Shown: positions 1 to 8,437, numbered from the stretch's first letter. The stretch: DNA of 19,032 bases from Phycisphaerae bacterium (GCA_029259995.1 JAJDEC010000103.1:1-19032); one strand, 5' to 3'. Notes: generated from the sequence alone by a model not told the origin. A program made the numbers and translations.

Positions 1-397
1 CGTCGGAACTTCCGATTTCAGCGTTTGCGATACGGAGTATGTCGGCATGCCGCTGCATATCTGCAATGCGGCCTGCCCCCATGCCGGCGGCACATCCGTG
101 CTTTGTAGCGTCGCACTCCGCCATGATGCGACCAATAGACACCTGTCTTTTTATTACCTAGAAATGGCAAGTGCCGATTCGCGGCGCAGTCCGCCACGCC
201 GGACCAGGTGGGTCACTTCATCGGCCGGGCCGCATGGAGACGTTTGAAGGAACCGGCATGTTCAATTTCCCGGAGGTTCCCGGTTATTCGAGTCGATTAA
301 AGACCGCGCCCGGATCTTGCGGCGTCCGCGACCTGTCCTTGCAATACCGATGCTGTCGCGGCATATTGATTGCAGGCGCCCTTCGGGAGAGCTGAAT
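1..397. other. No supported gene; upstream region of the first CDS
   Basis: I see no convincing coding region here on either strand. A plus-strand frame is open from base 2 to 247, but its translation ends in an arginine/serine-rich stretch, has no recognisable domain and no clear ribosome site, so I do not call it. The frame of the following gene is also open back to 317, but that extension would put 27 unrelated residues in front of a clean signal peptide. The region presumably carries the promoter of the gene starting at 398; I could not pick out a convincing -35/-10 pair. Confidence 0.5.
385..389 (+). promoter_or_regulatory. Ribosome binding site (GGGAG) that decides the start at 398
   Basis: GGGAG lies 8 nt before the ATG at 398. 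It supports that ATG rather than the longer reading from 317, because the protein then begins directly with a signal peptide. Confidence 0.65.
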
Positions 398-3300
398 ATG
401 TACGTCAAGAAATCTCGGCAAGTGCTGGTCCTTTGTCTGCTCTTCGTGACGCCCGCTCTCGCGATTGATCTCGACGATCCGTCTAAGCCGGCACGCCCTG
501 CTCCTGCGTCTCGACCATCAGCAGTTCAGGCAGCGTCGATCGCGCGATCCTGGATCAGCGGGCCGCAAACGCGCCAATCGATCGACGGCGGCGATTCCGC
601 TTTCAAGCTCGAATTAATGACCTACGACAGACCCCGACCTTTGCGTCTGTGGATTGCGGAGATCGACACATCACATCCTGGACTCGAATTCGTCGTCACC
701 GAACCCAATCCCGAAACGGGAACTGATGGACGGAAGTTCGAGACCCTCTGCGAAACGACGCTGGATTTCGCCAAGCGACTCGATCTGCAACTCGCGATCA
801 ACACATCCGCTTTCGGTCCGGGGCGGGACAAGCGCGGCCTACCGATGGACATCGCGGGACTGGCGGCACATCAAGGAGACATTTTTTCCGAACCCGCGAA
901 GAACTACGGCGCCATGTATGTCGCCCGCGACGGACGCATTTCCTTGAACGGCCCTCCCCTCAAACGCGACGGCGTATGGAACGTTGTCGCGGGCTTTCGA
1001 ATGCTCGTCGACGATAGCGCTTGTGTCGTGTCCGATGATGTATATCACTCATCGTTTGGCGGCATCAACCCGCGCACGGCAGTCGGCGCCGACAAGACTG
1101 GTCGTAGGCTGTGGATCGTTGTTGCGGATGGTCGGCAGAAAGAACGCACTTTGGGATTGACGCTGCCCGAGCTTGCCGCCCTGTTCCAATGGCTCGGCGC
1201 ATGGGACGCATTGAATCTGGACGGTGGCGGTTCATCCACACTGATTGTCAAGGATCAGAACGAAACACACGAGGTGGTCAACGAGCCGATCAATGGCGGT
1301 CGACCTGGGAATATGCGACAGGTCGCCTGCAATCTGGGAATACGGCTCCATGCGAAGGCCCAAGCTCCTGACGAGCTCGCCTCGCAGAACAACACGTTCA
1401 CGAACGCACTCTCTGGCATCATACCGACAACTGAATACAACTTGTCGGCTGCGGCGAAGAATCTCCGACTTCCACACGATGCCCAGCTGAATCCCGAATT
1501 TCAATCAAGGCTCGAAGCGATTGACTCTGAGCTGCGCCGGCAGACCGGTATCCCGGAAGACAAGCGGGCATTCGGCGTTATCGATCTCAAAGAACCTCGC
1601 GTTGCGATGATTAACGGCAACAGGATGTTCTATGGCGCAAGCGTTCCAAAGATCGCCATCGTCCTGGAATACCTCAGGCAGCATCCGGAACTCGTGGAGA
1701 AGCCCGATCCAGTCGTCATGCACGAACTGCAGCAGGTCATCAAACGTTCAAACAACGAGCTCGCCGCCAAGTACGGCAAACTCGCTGGCTTGAATAACAT
1801 CCAGGCCATGCTGCAATCAACGGACTACTCTTTCTACGACGAGAACCAAGGCGGAGGTCTTTGGTGCGGTAAGTTCTATGGACTTGATGCACCTCGAATC
1901 GGCGATCCGCTGGACGATCTATCGCACGCCGCGAATGTTCGACAGTGCCTGCGATACTACTTGATGATGGAGCAGAATCGCCTCGGCAATCCCGCGATCT
2001 GCAATCGATTGCGCGAAATCTTCGCCGCTTCCTGGCTCGATTTCCACGACGACAATTTCGTCGCCGGATTGAAAGGCATGAACCTGACGATGTTTCGCAA
2101 AAATGGACTTTTGGAAGATTGGCACCTGGATACCGCACGCGTGGCGCTATCGGATCGCCCCGTGCTCCTGGCCGGAATTGTACATCATCCGAATGGCCCG
2201 AAGTATCTATCGTGCATGGCTCGTGCACTGATCACACATCTGCAAGGACCCGCCGCGCGCAACTCAGCGACAATCCCCAACAAACCTGTGTCACACTGGC
2301 AAACCAATCATCATGTGAGCCAAGTTGCACCCATCGCGCCGGGCGCCAATTGGATCCGAATCGAGCCGACGGCTGCGAACAATGTCCTGCGCAAATCCCG
2401 TCGCTACGTTGCGCATCTGGACAGCCGAGGCGCTGCGACGATCGACTGGCCGCCTGCGAGTTGCACAGCAAAGTTTAATGAACTTCTGCTCTCATGGAAC
2501 ATCACGCATGGCGCCGACGTCTCGTACGCCGTCGACGTCGCAGTGGGAAAGCGCTTTGATGATTCCTGGAGTCCATGGTTGAACATCGACCAGTCAGGCG
2601 ATGCAAGGCTCGATGAGGAACCGACGAAACACTTCGCCGAAGGCCGAATCGATGTCGACTACTTCGCTTCTGAGATACGTTTTGATCGGTTTCGCGCACG
2701 AATCCGATTACTCGGAAAGCCAAGTGCCGAGTCAGCGATTGAAGTTGCCCGACTCGTCGCGACGACATCCGACACCACGGGGCTGCCGGATTCCTGGCAA
2801 CCTGAACGCCTTCAATGTTCGCCACCGCAAAGATCCCAATACACTCGACGACTCGACGTACCTTCTCGCGGACAGTTCTCTGAGCCCAGCGAAATCGCCG
2901 GGCGCATCTGCAGTCCTACATCATTGGCGATGGTCATGGCGTATCACGGAAGGAACGAGTCAACGCTCGACGTTGCGAAGGCCTGTTACGATCCGATCGC
3001 CGATATTTATGGTAACTGGCCGCAAAACATCGCTGCCGCATTTCAACTCGGCGTCGGTGGATATCTGACTCGCTTCAACGAATGGACCTCAGTGCAGCAT
3101 CATGTCGCGGAAGGTCGGCCAGTGATCGCCTCCATCCGAATCAAGCAGTCCGGTCTGATCAAGGCCGCCCCTTACAAGACCACCAATGGGCACCTGATTG
3201 TCATCTGCGGATTCGACAAGCATGGAAATGTCCATGTCAATGATCCGGCAGTTTCAGATCCGAAATCGGGAATGCGTGTGTATGCCCGCGATGAACTCGA

Positions 3301-3400
3301 ACGCGCCTGGTTCGGCGGATCCGGCGGCGTGGCATACATCTTGTTGCCCAATAAGGCCGAATCTCGCGCAGCTGTGGAGGAGACCGCACACGGACAATAG
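398..3400 (+). CDS. Exported three-domain protein: phosphodiester glycosidase (NAGPA-like) + serine beta-lactamase-like + C39-like cysteine peptidase
   Basis: 1000 residues. The start at 398 has a GGGAG site and gives a signal peptide (MYVKKSRQ, then a hydrophobic core ending PALA at about residue 22). Residues ~76-318 resemble the phosphodiester glycosidase/NAGPA family (DUF2233), with NPRTAVG at 224-230 and LDGGGSST around D275. Residues ~365-620 look like a class A beta-lactamase/transpeptidase fold: S415-V-P-K418 fits the SxxK motif, S451-N-N the SDN motif and K568-N-G the KTG motif. Residues ~620-825 are a linker with a predicted beta-rich segment. Residues ~825-985 resemble C39-like peptidases, with C838 in an ICSPTSLAMVMAYHG context, H932 in NGHLIVICGF and N948-D949 in VNDPA. 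All three sets of key residues look intact. Inference: a periplasmic or surface enzyme acting on cell-wall or glycan material. The D-Ala-D-Ala dipeptidase gene follows closely, which supports a wall role. The true substrates are unknown, and the beta-lactamase part could be a transpeptidase-like or binding domain. Confidence 0.88.
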   Translation: MYVKKSRQVLVLCLLFVTPALAIDLDDPSKPARPAPASRPSAVQAASIARSWISGPQTRQSIDGGDSAFKLELMTYDRPRPLRLWIAEIDTSHPGLEFVVTEPNPETGTDGRKFETLCETTLDFAKRLDLQLAINTSAFGPGRDKRGLPMDIAGLAAHQGDIFSEPAKNYGAMYVARDGRISLNGPPLKRDGVWNVVAGFRMLVDDSACVVSDDVYHSSFGGINPRTAVGADKTGRRLWIVVADGRQKERTLGLTLPELAALFQWLGAWDALNLDGGGSSTLIVKDQNETHEVVNEPINGGRPGNMRQVACNLGIRLHAKAQAPDELASQNNTFTNALSGIIPTTEYNLSAAAKNLRLPHDAQLNPEFQSRLEAIDSELRRQTGIPEDKRAFGVIDLKEPRVAMINGNRMFYGASVPKIAIVLEYLRQHPELVEKPDPVVMHELQQVIKRSNNELAAKYGKLAGLNNIQAMLQSTDYSFYDENQGGGLWCGKFYGLDAPRIGDPLDDLSHAANVRQCLRYYLMMEQNRLGNPAICNRLREIFAASWLDFHDDNFVAGLKGMNLTMFRKNGLLEDWHLDTARVALSDRPVLLAGIVHHPNGPKYLSCMARALITHLQGPAARNSATIPNKPVSHWQTNHHVSQVAPIAPGANWIRIEPTAANNVLRKSRRYVAHLDSRGAATIDWPPASCTAKFNELLLSWNITHGADVSYAVDVAVGKRFDDSWSPWLNIDQSGDARLDEEPTKHFAEGRIDVDYFASEIRFDRFRARIRLLGKPSAESAIEVARLVATTSDTTGLPDSWQPERLQCSPPQRSQYTRRLDVPSRGQFSEPSEIAGRICSPTSLAMVMAYHGRNESTLDVAKACYDPIADIYGNWPQNIAAAFQLGVGGYLTRFNEWTSVQHHVAEGRPVIASIRIKQSGLIKAAPYKTTNGHLIVICGFDKHGNVHVNDPAVSDPKSGMRVYARDELERAWFGGSGGVAYILLPNKAESRAAVEETAHGQ

Positions 3401-3405
3401 AAGGA
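3401..3405 (+). promoter_or_regulatory. Possible ribosome binding site (AAGGA) directly after the upstream stop
   Basis: AAGGA sits immediately after the stop of the three-domain gene and 7 nt before a TTG at 3413 that is in frame with the dipeptidase gene. If used, translation would be coupled to the upstream gene, and the dipeptidase would carry 53 more N-terminal residues than the start I prefer at 3572. Confidence 0.3.
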
Positions 3406-3571
3406 ACACACGTTGTTGGAATGCCTTTCACTTGCGCCGAAATCTATGTTGAGGGCAATGGCGTTTCTCATCGGCAGAGACACGCACTTGAAGGCCTGCA
3501 CATCGTGCATAGGAATTGCAGCCATGCTTTATTTTCAGTTCGCCACAGATTGCAGCGAGATTCCGCGATCC

Positions 3572-4300
3572 TTGAACCGGAGCGGCAGGCGAAGACTGAT
3601 GACCGCCGCTTCTTTGATGTCTTTGCAGGTCGCAATGATCGGCTGTCATGGCCCGTCACGATTCGGGTCGCAGGCTCATGCGGAGTCGGTCTCAACCTCG
3701 CGCTTCGCGAACGAGCCGCTCGTCGAACTGACGCATGTGGATGCTCGAATCAAGCTCGATATTCGATACGCGACGTCCAACAACTTTCTGGGAAGATCCA
3801 TGTATTCGGAGGCGCGATGTTTTCTTCGCCGCAGCGTCGCGGAGAAACTCCGCGACGTGCAGAATGACCTGGCGAAAAGAGGTATGGGGCTGGTTGTCTT
3901 TGACGGCTATCGACCGCTTGAAGTCCAACGTGAGATGTGGCGAATCATGCCGGATCCGGACTATGTTGCAGACCCGGCAAAGGGCTCGCGGCACAATCGC
4001 GGCGCCGCGGTCGATCTGGCCCTGGTCGATCTCAACGGAAATCCGCTGCGCATGCCAACGGATTTCGATGACTTCACTCCCGCCGCCCATCGTGATGCTC
4101 CGGTCAAGGACCCGATCGCCCGAACAAACCGAGAAATCCTGACGAAGACAATGAAATCTCACGGATTCGTAGGACTTTCAACCGAGTGGTGGCATTTCGA
4201 CATAGTGCACTGGCGAGAGTATCCGATCATCCTGAATGATGCGGATGCCGAGCAGTTGAAAGACAAAGGACGCGTGCTGCCTCGACCCTGGAGAAAGTAG
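3572..4300 (+). CDS. D-alanyl-D-alanine dipeptidase (VanX-type, peptidase M15D), probable lipoprotein
   Basis: Zinc dipeptidase that hydrolyses D-Ala-D-Ala, by homology. Numbered from 3572 the protein has 242 residues and shows every hallmark of the family: R114 in FDGYRP, the zinc-site motif SRHNRGAAVD (H141, D148), and E205-W-W-H208 near the C-terminus (catalytic Glu and third zinc ligand). The length is right for VanX once the leader is removed. The start is uncertain. TTG 3572 gives a basic leader (NRSGRRR), a hydrophobic stretch and a lipobox-like MIGC with Cys25, so the enzyme is probably lipid-anchored outside the cytoplasm. ATG 3599 would lose the basic residues. TTG 3413 has a better ribosome site but adds an odd extension. 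VanH, VanA and VanR/S partners are not visible here, so recycling or turnover of wall peptide is more likely than glycopeptide resistance. Confidence 0.9.
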   Translation: MNRSGRRRLMTAASLMSLQVAMIGCHGPSRFGSQAHAESVSTSRFANEPLVELTHVDARIKLDIRYATSNNFLGRSMYSEARCFLRRSVAEKLRDVQNDLAKRGMGLVVFDGYRPLEVQREMWRIMPDPDYVADPAKGSRHNRGAAVDLALVDLNGNPLRMPTDFDDFTPAAHRDAPVKDPIARTNREILTKTMKSHGFVGLSTEWWHFDIVHWREYPIILNDADAEQLKDKGRVLPRPWRK

Positions 4301-4339
4301 ATCTAGACTGCTTGACGCCAACATAGAGCGGTGACCAGA

Positions 4340-4423
4340 ATGAGGCCCAAAACGGCGAGAATCATGTGGCACATGTGTCGAATCGGTTTCACCACTCAGG
4401 GTCGTGATTCTGCTTTGGGTCAT
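4340..4423. terminator. Long imperfect hairpin between convergent genes; possible bidirectional terminator
   Basis: Three collinear arms pair across this stretch: ATGA 4340-4343 with TCAT 4420-4423, CCCAAA 4346-4351 with TTTGGG 4414-4419, and AGAATCA 4358-4364 with TGATTCT 4405-4411. A further GTGG 4366-4369 can pair with CCAC 4392-4395 inside the loop. The element lies between the stop of the dipeptidase gene and the stop of the kinase gene, which face each other. There is no adjoining T-tract, so an intrinsic terminator is not proven; it could be an mRNA 3'-end structure. Confidence 0.4.
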
Positions 4424-4462
4424 GGCGAATTCGCGACTTAGCGATTTTGCAGCATATCCGGC

Positions 4463-7400
4463 TCATAACCCGGAGGCGATTACCGACCCGTTGGAGTCGG
4501 CCGACTCCCAAACTCGAACGGTACAATCCCACGAACCGTACGGTCCTTCGCCGGATGCAATTCGGCGGCCGTCGGGGCTGAAGGCGACCGACCAGACATT
4601 CGATTTTGTCCCGCGCAGCGTCAGCACCGATTCGCGTCGCCCGACATCCCAGAGCGTGATACCGGAATCGTTGGAACTCGACGCGAGCCGCGAGCCGTCC
4701 TGATTGAAAGAGAGATCGAGGACGTTGTGTACGTGGCTCGTCAACCGATCGACTTCGGTGAGTTTGGTCAGGTCGATCATCACAATCGTTCCGTGCATAA
4801 GGCCGACGGCCAACGTGACCCCGGCCGGGTCGATCGCCAGACTTTGAGCGCCCTCGTCGTAATCGAAACGTGCGGCGATCGTACCCGTCGCTACGTCCCA
4901 AAGGATGACCGAGCCTGCTTCGGATGCGGAGGCGAGCAGGCGTCCGTCGGGCGAATACGCCAGCGCCCATATCCACCCGTCGTGGCCCGCGAGTGAGCCG
5001 ATCAACTCGCCGCTGTCGGCTTTCCACAATCGAATGCGCCGATCGATTCCGCCGGATGCGATGATTTCGCCATCCGGATGGTAAGCCACCGCGTGAACGG
5101 AGTATTCGTGATCCGTGAAAGTATGCAGGAGCTGCTGCGTTCGCGCGTCCCAGGTCTGGACGAGACCGGAGCGGGCGGCGGTAACAATGCATCGGCCGTC
5201 CGGCGAAAACGCGATATCCTGAAAGCCGCGCGACATGCCTTCCAGGACGCCGACGCATTCTCGATTGGACGTGTTCCATAGCCGCAGTGTCCCGTCGAAG
5301 GATGCACTTGCGAGGGTTCGACCGTCGGGGCTGAATATGACCGAGCGAACCAGTCGTTCGTGACCCTCCATCGGTCGGTCGTTCAAGAGAGACTCCAGGT
5401 TCCAGATCTTGATCGCTTGATCGGATGAGGCCGTGACGACATCCGCCCCATCCGGAGTGAATCGAATACTGGTGATCGTGTTTTCGTGGCCGTGAAACTG
5501 ACCGAGAGCGGATCTGTTCCGGAGATCGTACAGACGCAGCGTCTTGTCGTGCCCCCCGGAGGCAAGCAAACGGCCGTCCGGTGAAATGGCGACTGCCTTC
5601 ACTTCGCCGTCCTGCTCGCGAATACTCCAATCCTCAGAAAAATCATTCGCATTCCACACGTGAACAGAGCCGTCATCCGATGCCGTCGCCATGCGCATCC
5701 CGTCCGCCTGAATGAACAAACCGCAGACGCTCCGATCGTGGGGTCTTAATTTTCGGCGGATCGCGCCGGTTTCGGCATCGACGATGGTCATATAGCCGTC
5801 CTTCGCGCCAATCGCGATGATGTTTCGATTTGAATCGAAGCGCATCGATGCGAGCGACGTATCGGACAACATCAATTCGTACAGCGGCTTTTTCTCAACG
5901 TAGTTCCAGCAGCGCAGGAATCCGTCGCCGCCAATACACCAGACGCGATTCGTAATCGTATCGATTTCGACCCGCTGTGCCATTCGGGTCGGCAGTCTTG
6001 CCTGAAAGATCGGGCGATCGAGATCATGTGCGTTCCACACATGTACAAGATCATCGCCGCACGACACCAGCGTCTTGCCGTCGCGCCCAAACGCAACATC
6101 CGAACCGACATACTGGTAACCATCAAACCGGGCGAGCATCGCGCCCGTGGCGAAGTCCCACAAACATAGGGATTGATCATCGCCTGGATACGATCCGGCG
6201 ACGGACGCCAGCAGCCGGCCGTCCGGGCTGACGGCCAATCCCTCCACGGGATCGGTATGTCCGCGAATCGTGCGCGTGCTGCGGTCGAGTTGACCTTGCA
6301 GGTAACTGTATTCCCAGTTTCGCAGATGTGGCGGCGTGCGCGAAAGACGCATCCGGGCTTCGGCGATTCCGTGGGCCTGTAGCTCGGCGTCGGCCGCAAC
6401 GATATTGGCGACGTACGATTGGAATTCGGCGTCGGCACGGCGCGCATCCGCGATGGAACGCGCCTGCGCTTCGGCAGCGTGCGCGTTGCTGGCCTCAACG
6501 GCCCTGGCAGCCTCGCGCCGCTGTGCCTGCCGTGCCTGCCATCCGAAACGCGCGCTGATCGCCGTTGACAGTAGCAACGCGAACACTGCGAAACCGATCG
6601 ACGCAAGCAATCCGGGGCGACGACGCGCAAACAGTTTGAGTTGATATACCGCTGAGGGTCGGCGGGCCTCGATCGGACGTCGGTCGAGAAAACGAGACAG
6701 ATCGCGACTGAGATCGGCCGCAGACTGATAACGGTGATCGGCGGATTTATCGAGGGCCTTCGCGACGATCGTCTGCAGATCGCCGCCCAACCGACGGTTG
6801 ACGCTGGACAACCTGATGGGCGTCTGGCGCTTGACGGCTTCCGCCACCGACAACAGGGCCGGGCTGCTTACCTCGTACGGCAATCGTCCCGACAGTAACT
6901 CGTAAAGAACAACGCCCAGCGCATACACGTCGGTGCGCGTATCAATCCGATGCGGATCGCCGTCGAATTGTTCCGGACTCATGTATTGCGGCGTACCCAG
7001 CAGTTGCCCGGTTTCCGTAATCAGGCTGACCGACAACTGATCAGTATTGGTCGCGCGGGCGACGCCGAAGTCGATGACCTTCGGATGCCCGTCACGATCC
7101 ACGACGATGTTCGCCGGCTTCAAGTCGCGATGAATTATGCCATGCTGATGGCCGTAATGAACGGCATCGCAGACGGCCGTCATCAGGCGCAGGCGAGCGG
7201 GTATGTCAAGCTGTCGCCCGGCTGCGTATTGCGTGATTGGCAACGCGTCCCGGATGAATTCCATCGCGAAGTAGGGAATCGTCACGCTGCCGTCGCGATG
7301 CGTGCCTGCTTCAAAAATATGGGCGATGCCCGGATGGCGCAGGTAGGCGAGGATGTTGGCTTCGTACTTGAACCGGCGCGTCGTGACGCCGTTCACCAAA

Positions 7401-7768
7401 TGGTGTTTGAGCAATTTGAGCGCGACGGTTCGCCGTGGATCATCCTGTATGGCTTCGTACACCGTGCCCATGCCGCCGGCGCCAAGTTTGCGAACGACGG
7501 TATAGCGGCCGATGCATGGAACGGGCGTTTCGTTGCAATCGATGTCCGCGCCAGCAGTCCGATCAGACCGCGTTTCGAGCTCGCTCAAGACTGAGTGTTC
7601 CAGAAAATCATTCGATTCGTCGTGATACGCGAGCAACGAAACGACTTCCTGCTGAATCGAGGCGTCGCCTTTGCAGATACGGATGAGTTCGGGCGTTCGG
7701 ACGCCCGGTTCGAGATCACGGACTTTAAGGAAAATCTCCTTGGCTCGCCCATATCGATCACTGGTCAT
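4463..7768 (-). CDS. Membrane Ser/Thr protein kinase with 14 C-terminal WD40 repeats
   Basis: 1101 residues. Residues 1-90 are the small helical N-terminal region seen in many planctomycete kinases. The kinase domain covers about 89-360 and has a full active set: GAGGMG glycine loop 96-101, VALK with K118, HRDLKPAN 213-220, DFG 233-235 and SPE 264-266. A single membrane segment follows (about 385-407), preceded by ARRRP. A charged, alanine-rich, probably coiled stretch covers about 410-465. From ~498 to the end I count 14 WD40 units with the usual SPDGRLLAS and LWD signatures, enough for two seven-bladed propellers. The kinase is therefore cytoplasmic, with the propellers predicted on the other side of the membrane as a sensor or docking surface. 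The ATG lies inside the end of the sigma-factor gene (11-bp overlap), so the two are translationally coupled and probably act in one pathway. The substrate is unknown. Confidence 0.95.
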   Translation of the reverse strand: MTSDRYGRAKEIFLKVRDLEPGVRTPELIRICKGDASIQQEVVSLLAYHDESNDFLEHSVLSELETRSDRTAGADIDCNETPVPCIGRYTVVRKLGAGGMGTVYEAIQDDPRRTVALKLLKHHLVNGVTTRRFKYEANILAYLRHPGIAHIFEAGTHRDGSVTIPYFAMEFIRDALPITQYAAGRQLDIPARLRLMTAVCDAVHYGHQHGIIHRDLKPANIVVDRDGHPKVIDFGVARATNTDQLSVSLITETGQLLGTPQYMSPEQFDGDPHRIDTRTDVYALGVVLYELLSGRLPYEVSSPALLSVAEAVKRQTPIRLSSVNRRLGGDLQTIVAKALDKSADHRYQSAADLSRDLSRFLDRRPIEARRPSAVYQLKLFARRRPGLLASIGFAVFALLLSTAISARFGWQARQAQRREAARAVEASNAHAAEAQARSIADARRADAEFQSYVANIVAADAELQAHGIAEARMRLSRTPPHLRNWEYSYLQGQLDRSTRTIRGHTDPVEGLAVSPDGRLLASVAGSYPGDDQSLCLWDFATGAMLARFDGYQYVGSDVAFGRDGKTLVSCGDDLVHVWNAHDLDRPIFQARLPTRMAQRVEIDTITNRVWCIGGDGFLRCWNYVEKKPLYELMLSDTSLASMRFDSNRNIIAIGAKDGYMTIVDAETGAIRRKLRPHDRSVCGLFIQADGMRMATASDDGSVHVWNANDFSEDWSIREQDGEVKAVAISPDGRLLASGGHDKTLRLYDLRNRSALGQFHGHENTITSIRFTPDGADVVTASSDQAIKIWNLESLLNDRPMEGHERLVRSVIFSPDGRTLASASFDGTLRLWNTSNRECVGVLEGMSRGFQDIAFSPDGRCIVTAARSGLVQTWDARTQQLLHTFTDHEYSVHAVAYHPDGEIIASGGIDRRIRLWKADSGELIGSLAGHDGWIWALAYSPDGRLLASASEAGSVILWDVATGTIAARFDYDEGAQSLAIDPAGVTLAVGLMHGTIVMIDLTKLTEVDRLTSHVHNVLDLSFNQDGSRLASSSNDSGITLWDVGRRESVLTLRGTKSNVWSVAFSPDGRRIASGEGPYGSWDCTVRVWESADSNGSVIASGL

Positions 7769-8357
7769 CGGCCGAGTCCTCGCTTAGAGCGCGCAACAGC
7801 CAGGCACGGGCCATCGCCCATTCGCCTTCGACCGTACGCAACGACACGCCGAGAACGCCGGCGACTTCCTGATTTGTCAATCCGCCGAAGAAACGCATCT
7901 CGACGATGCGGGACTGACGTTCGTCGAGCACCGCCAGCCGCTTGAGCGCGTCATCCAACACGATCAGATCGAACGGCCCCGTCGCCGCCGAGTCGGCCAC
8001 CAACGTGAGGGGCGAACGTTGCCGATCGCCGCCGCGCTTGGCAGTGCGTTTGGCAATCGCATGATTGATCAGGATCCGCCGCATGGCCCGGGCGGCGACA
8101 GCGAAAAAGTGAGCGCGGTCGTTCCAGCCGGTCTGCCGAGCACCGACGAGCTTGAGATAGGCTTCGTGAACGAGTGCCGTCGGCTGCAAGGTATGATCGC
8201 GGCGCTCGCCGTTCAAATAGCGGGCGGCCAACGATCGCAGCGACTCGTACACCGCTTCAAACAAGTGCGACGTCGCCCGGTCATCGCCAGCAGCGGCATC
8301 GCGCAGGAAAACGGTGATATCGGTGGCGCGCAGCGGCTTGCCGGTGTCTCTAACCAT
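7758..8357 (-). CDS. ECF RNA polymerase sigma factor (planctomycete/acidobacterial TIGR02999-like)
   Basis: 199 residues, normal for the family. Region 2 includes LQPTALVHEAYLKL (57-70) and the RAHFFAVAARAMRRILINHA stretch (81-100) typical of the TIGR02999-type ECF group. Region 4 is a helix-turn-helix at about 143-190 (VEMRFFGGLTNQEVAGVLG, then VSLRTVEGEW). The gene is first in an operon with the WD40 kinase, whose ATG overlaps its last 11 bases. In Planctomycetota such ECF factors are commonly paired with Ser/Thr kinases instead of classical anti-sigma factors. Inference: the kinase controls this sigma factor, directly or through a partner. No anti-sigma gene is present in the window. Confidence 0.95.
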   Translation of the reverse strand: MVRDTGKPLRATDITVFLRDAAAGDDRATSHLFEAVYESLRSLAARYLNGERRDHTLQPTALVHEAYLKLVGARQTGWNDRAHFFAVAARAMRRILINHAIAKRTAKRGGDRQRSPLTLVADSAATGPFDLIVLDDALKRLAVLDERQSRIVEMRFFGGLTNQEVAGVLGVSLRTVEGEWAMARAWLLRALSEDSADDQ

Positions 8358-8406
8358 CTCTCAGCTCTTGTCTTGCGACTCTCGGCTCGTCGGTGATTGC
8401 GGCGGC

Positions 8407-8437
8407 ATGATACGTCAGCTTAACCGGGCGGATGCAA
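8407..8437 (-). promoter_or_regulatory. Weak candidate promoter for the sigma factor-kinase operon
   Basis: Read on the minus strand, TTGCAT (8437-8432) and TATCAT (8412-8407) resemble -35 and -10 boxes, about 50 nt before the sigma-factor ATG. The 19-nt spacer is longer than ideal, so this is only a candidate. It lies in the 293-bp divergent gap between the operon and the plus-strand gene at 8651, which must hold promoters for both sides. Confidence 0.2.

Noticed and set aside
3..15. 13-bp odd palindrome TCGGAA-C-TTCCGA at the left edge
   Set aside because: Short, single and cut off from its context by the window edge; chance is a sufficient explanation.
2..247. Plus-strand frame open from the left edge to 247
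   Set aside because: The translation has no domain, ends arginine/serine-rich, and has no neighbour or ribosome site supporting it. It could be the end of a gene cut by the window, but nothing shows that.
250..263. GAAC-N6-GTTC inverted repeat, considered as a LexA-type operator
   Set aside because: The spacing does not fit the GAAC-N4-GTTC box I know, it is single and far from the start codon, and the downstream gene has no link to DNA damage.
3572..4300. Glycopeptide (vancomycin) resistance gene cluster
   Set aside because: Only the VanX-type enzyme is present; no D-Ala-D-Lac ligase, dehydrogenase or VanR/S pair is nearby, so resistance is not supported.
4389..5630. Minus-strand open frame of 413 codons
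   Set aside because: It lies inside the kinase gene in another frame, and its translation is arginine-rich and featureless; the WD40 frame is clearly the real one.
6950..7594. Plus-strand open frame of 214 codons opposite the kinase domain
   Set aside because: Antisense to the conserved kinase motifs, with no recognisable domain; typical of the mirror frame in GC-rich coding DNA.
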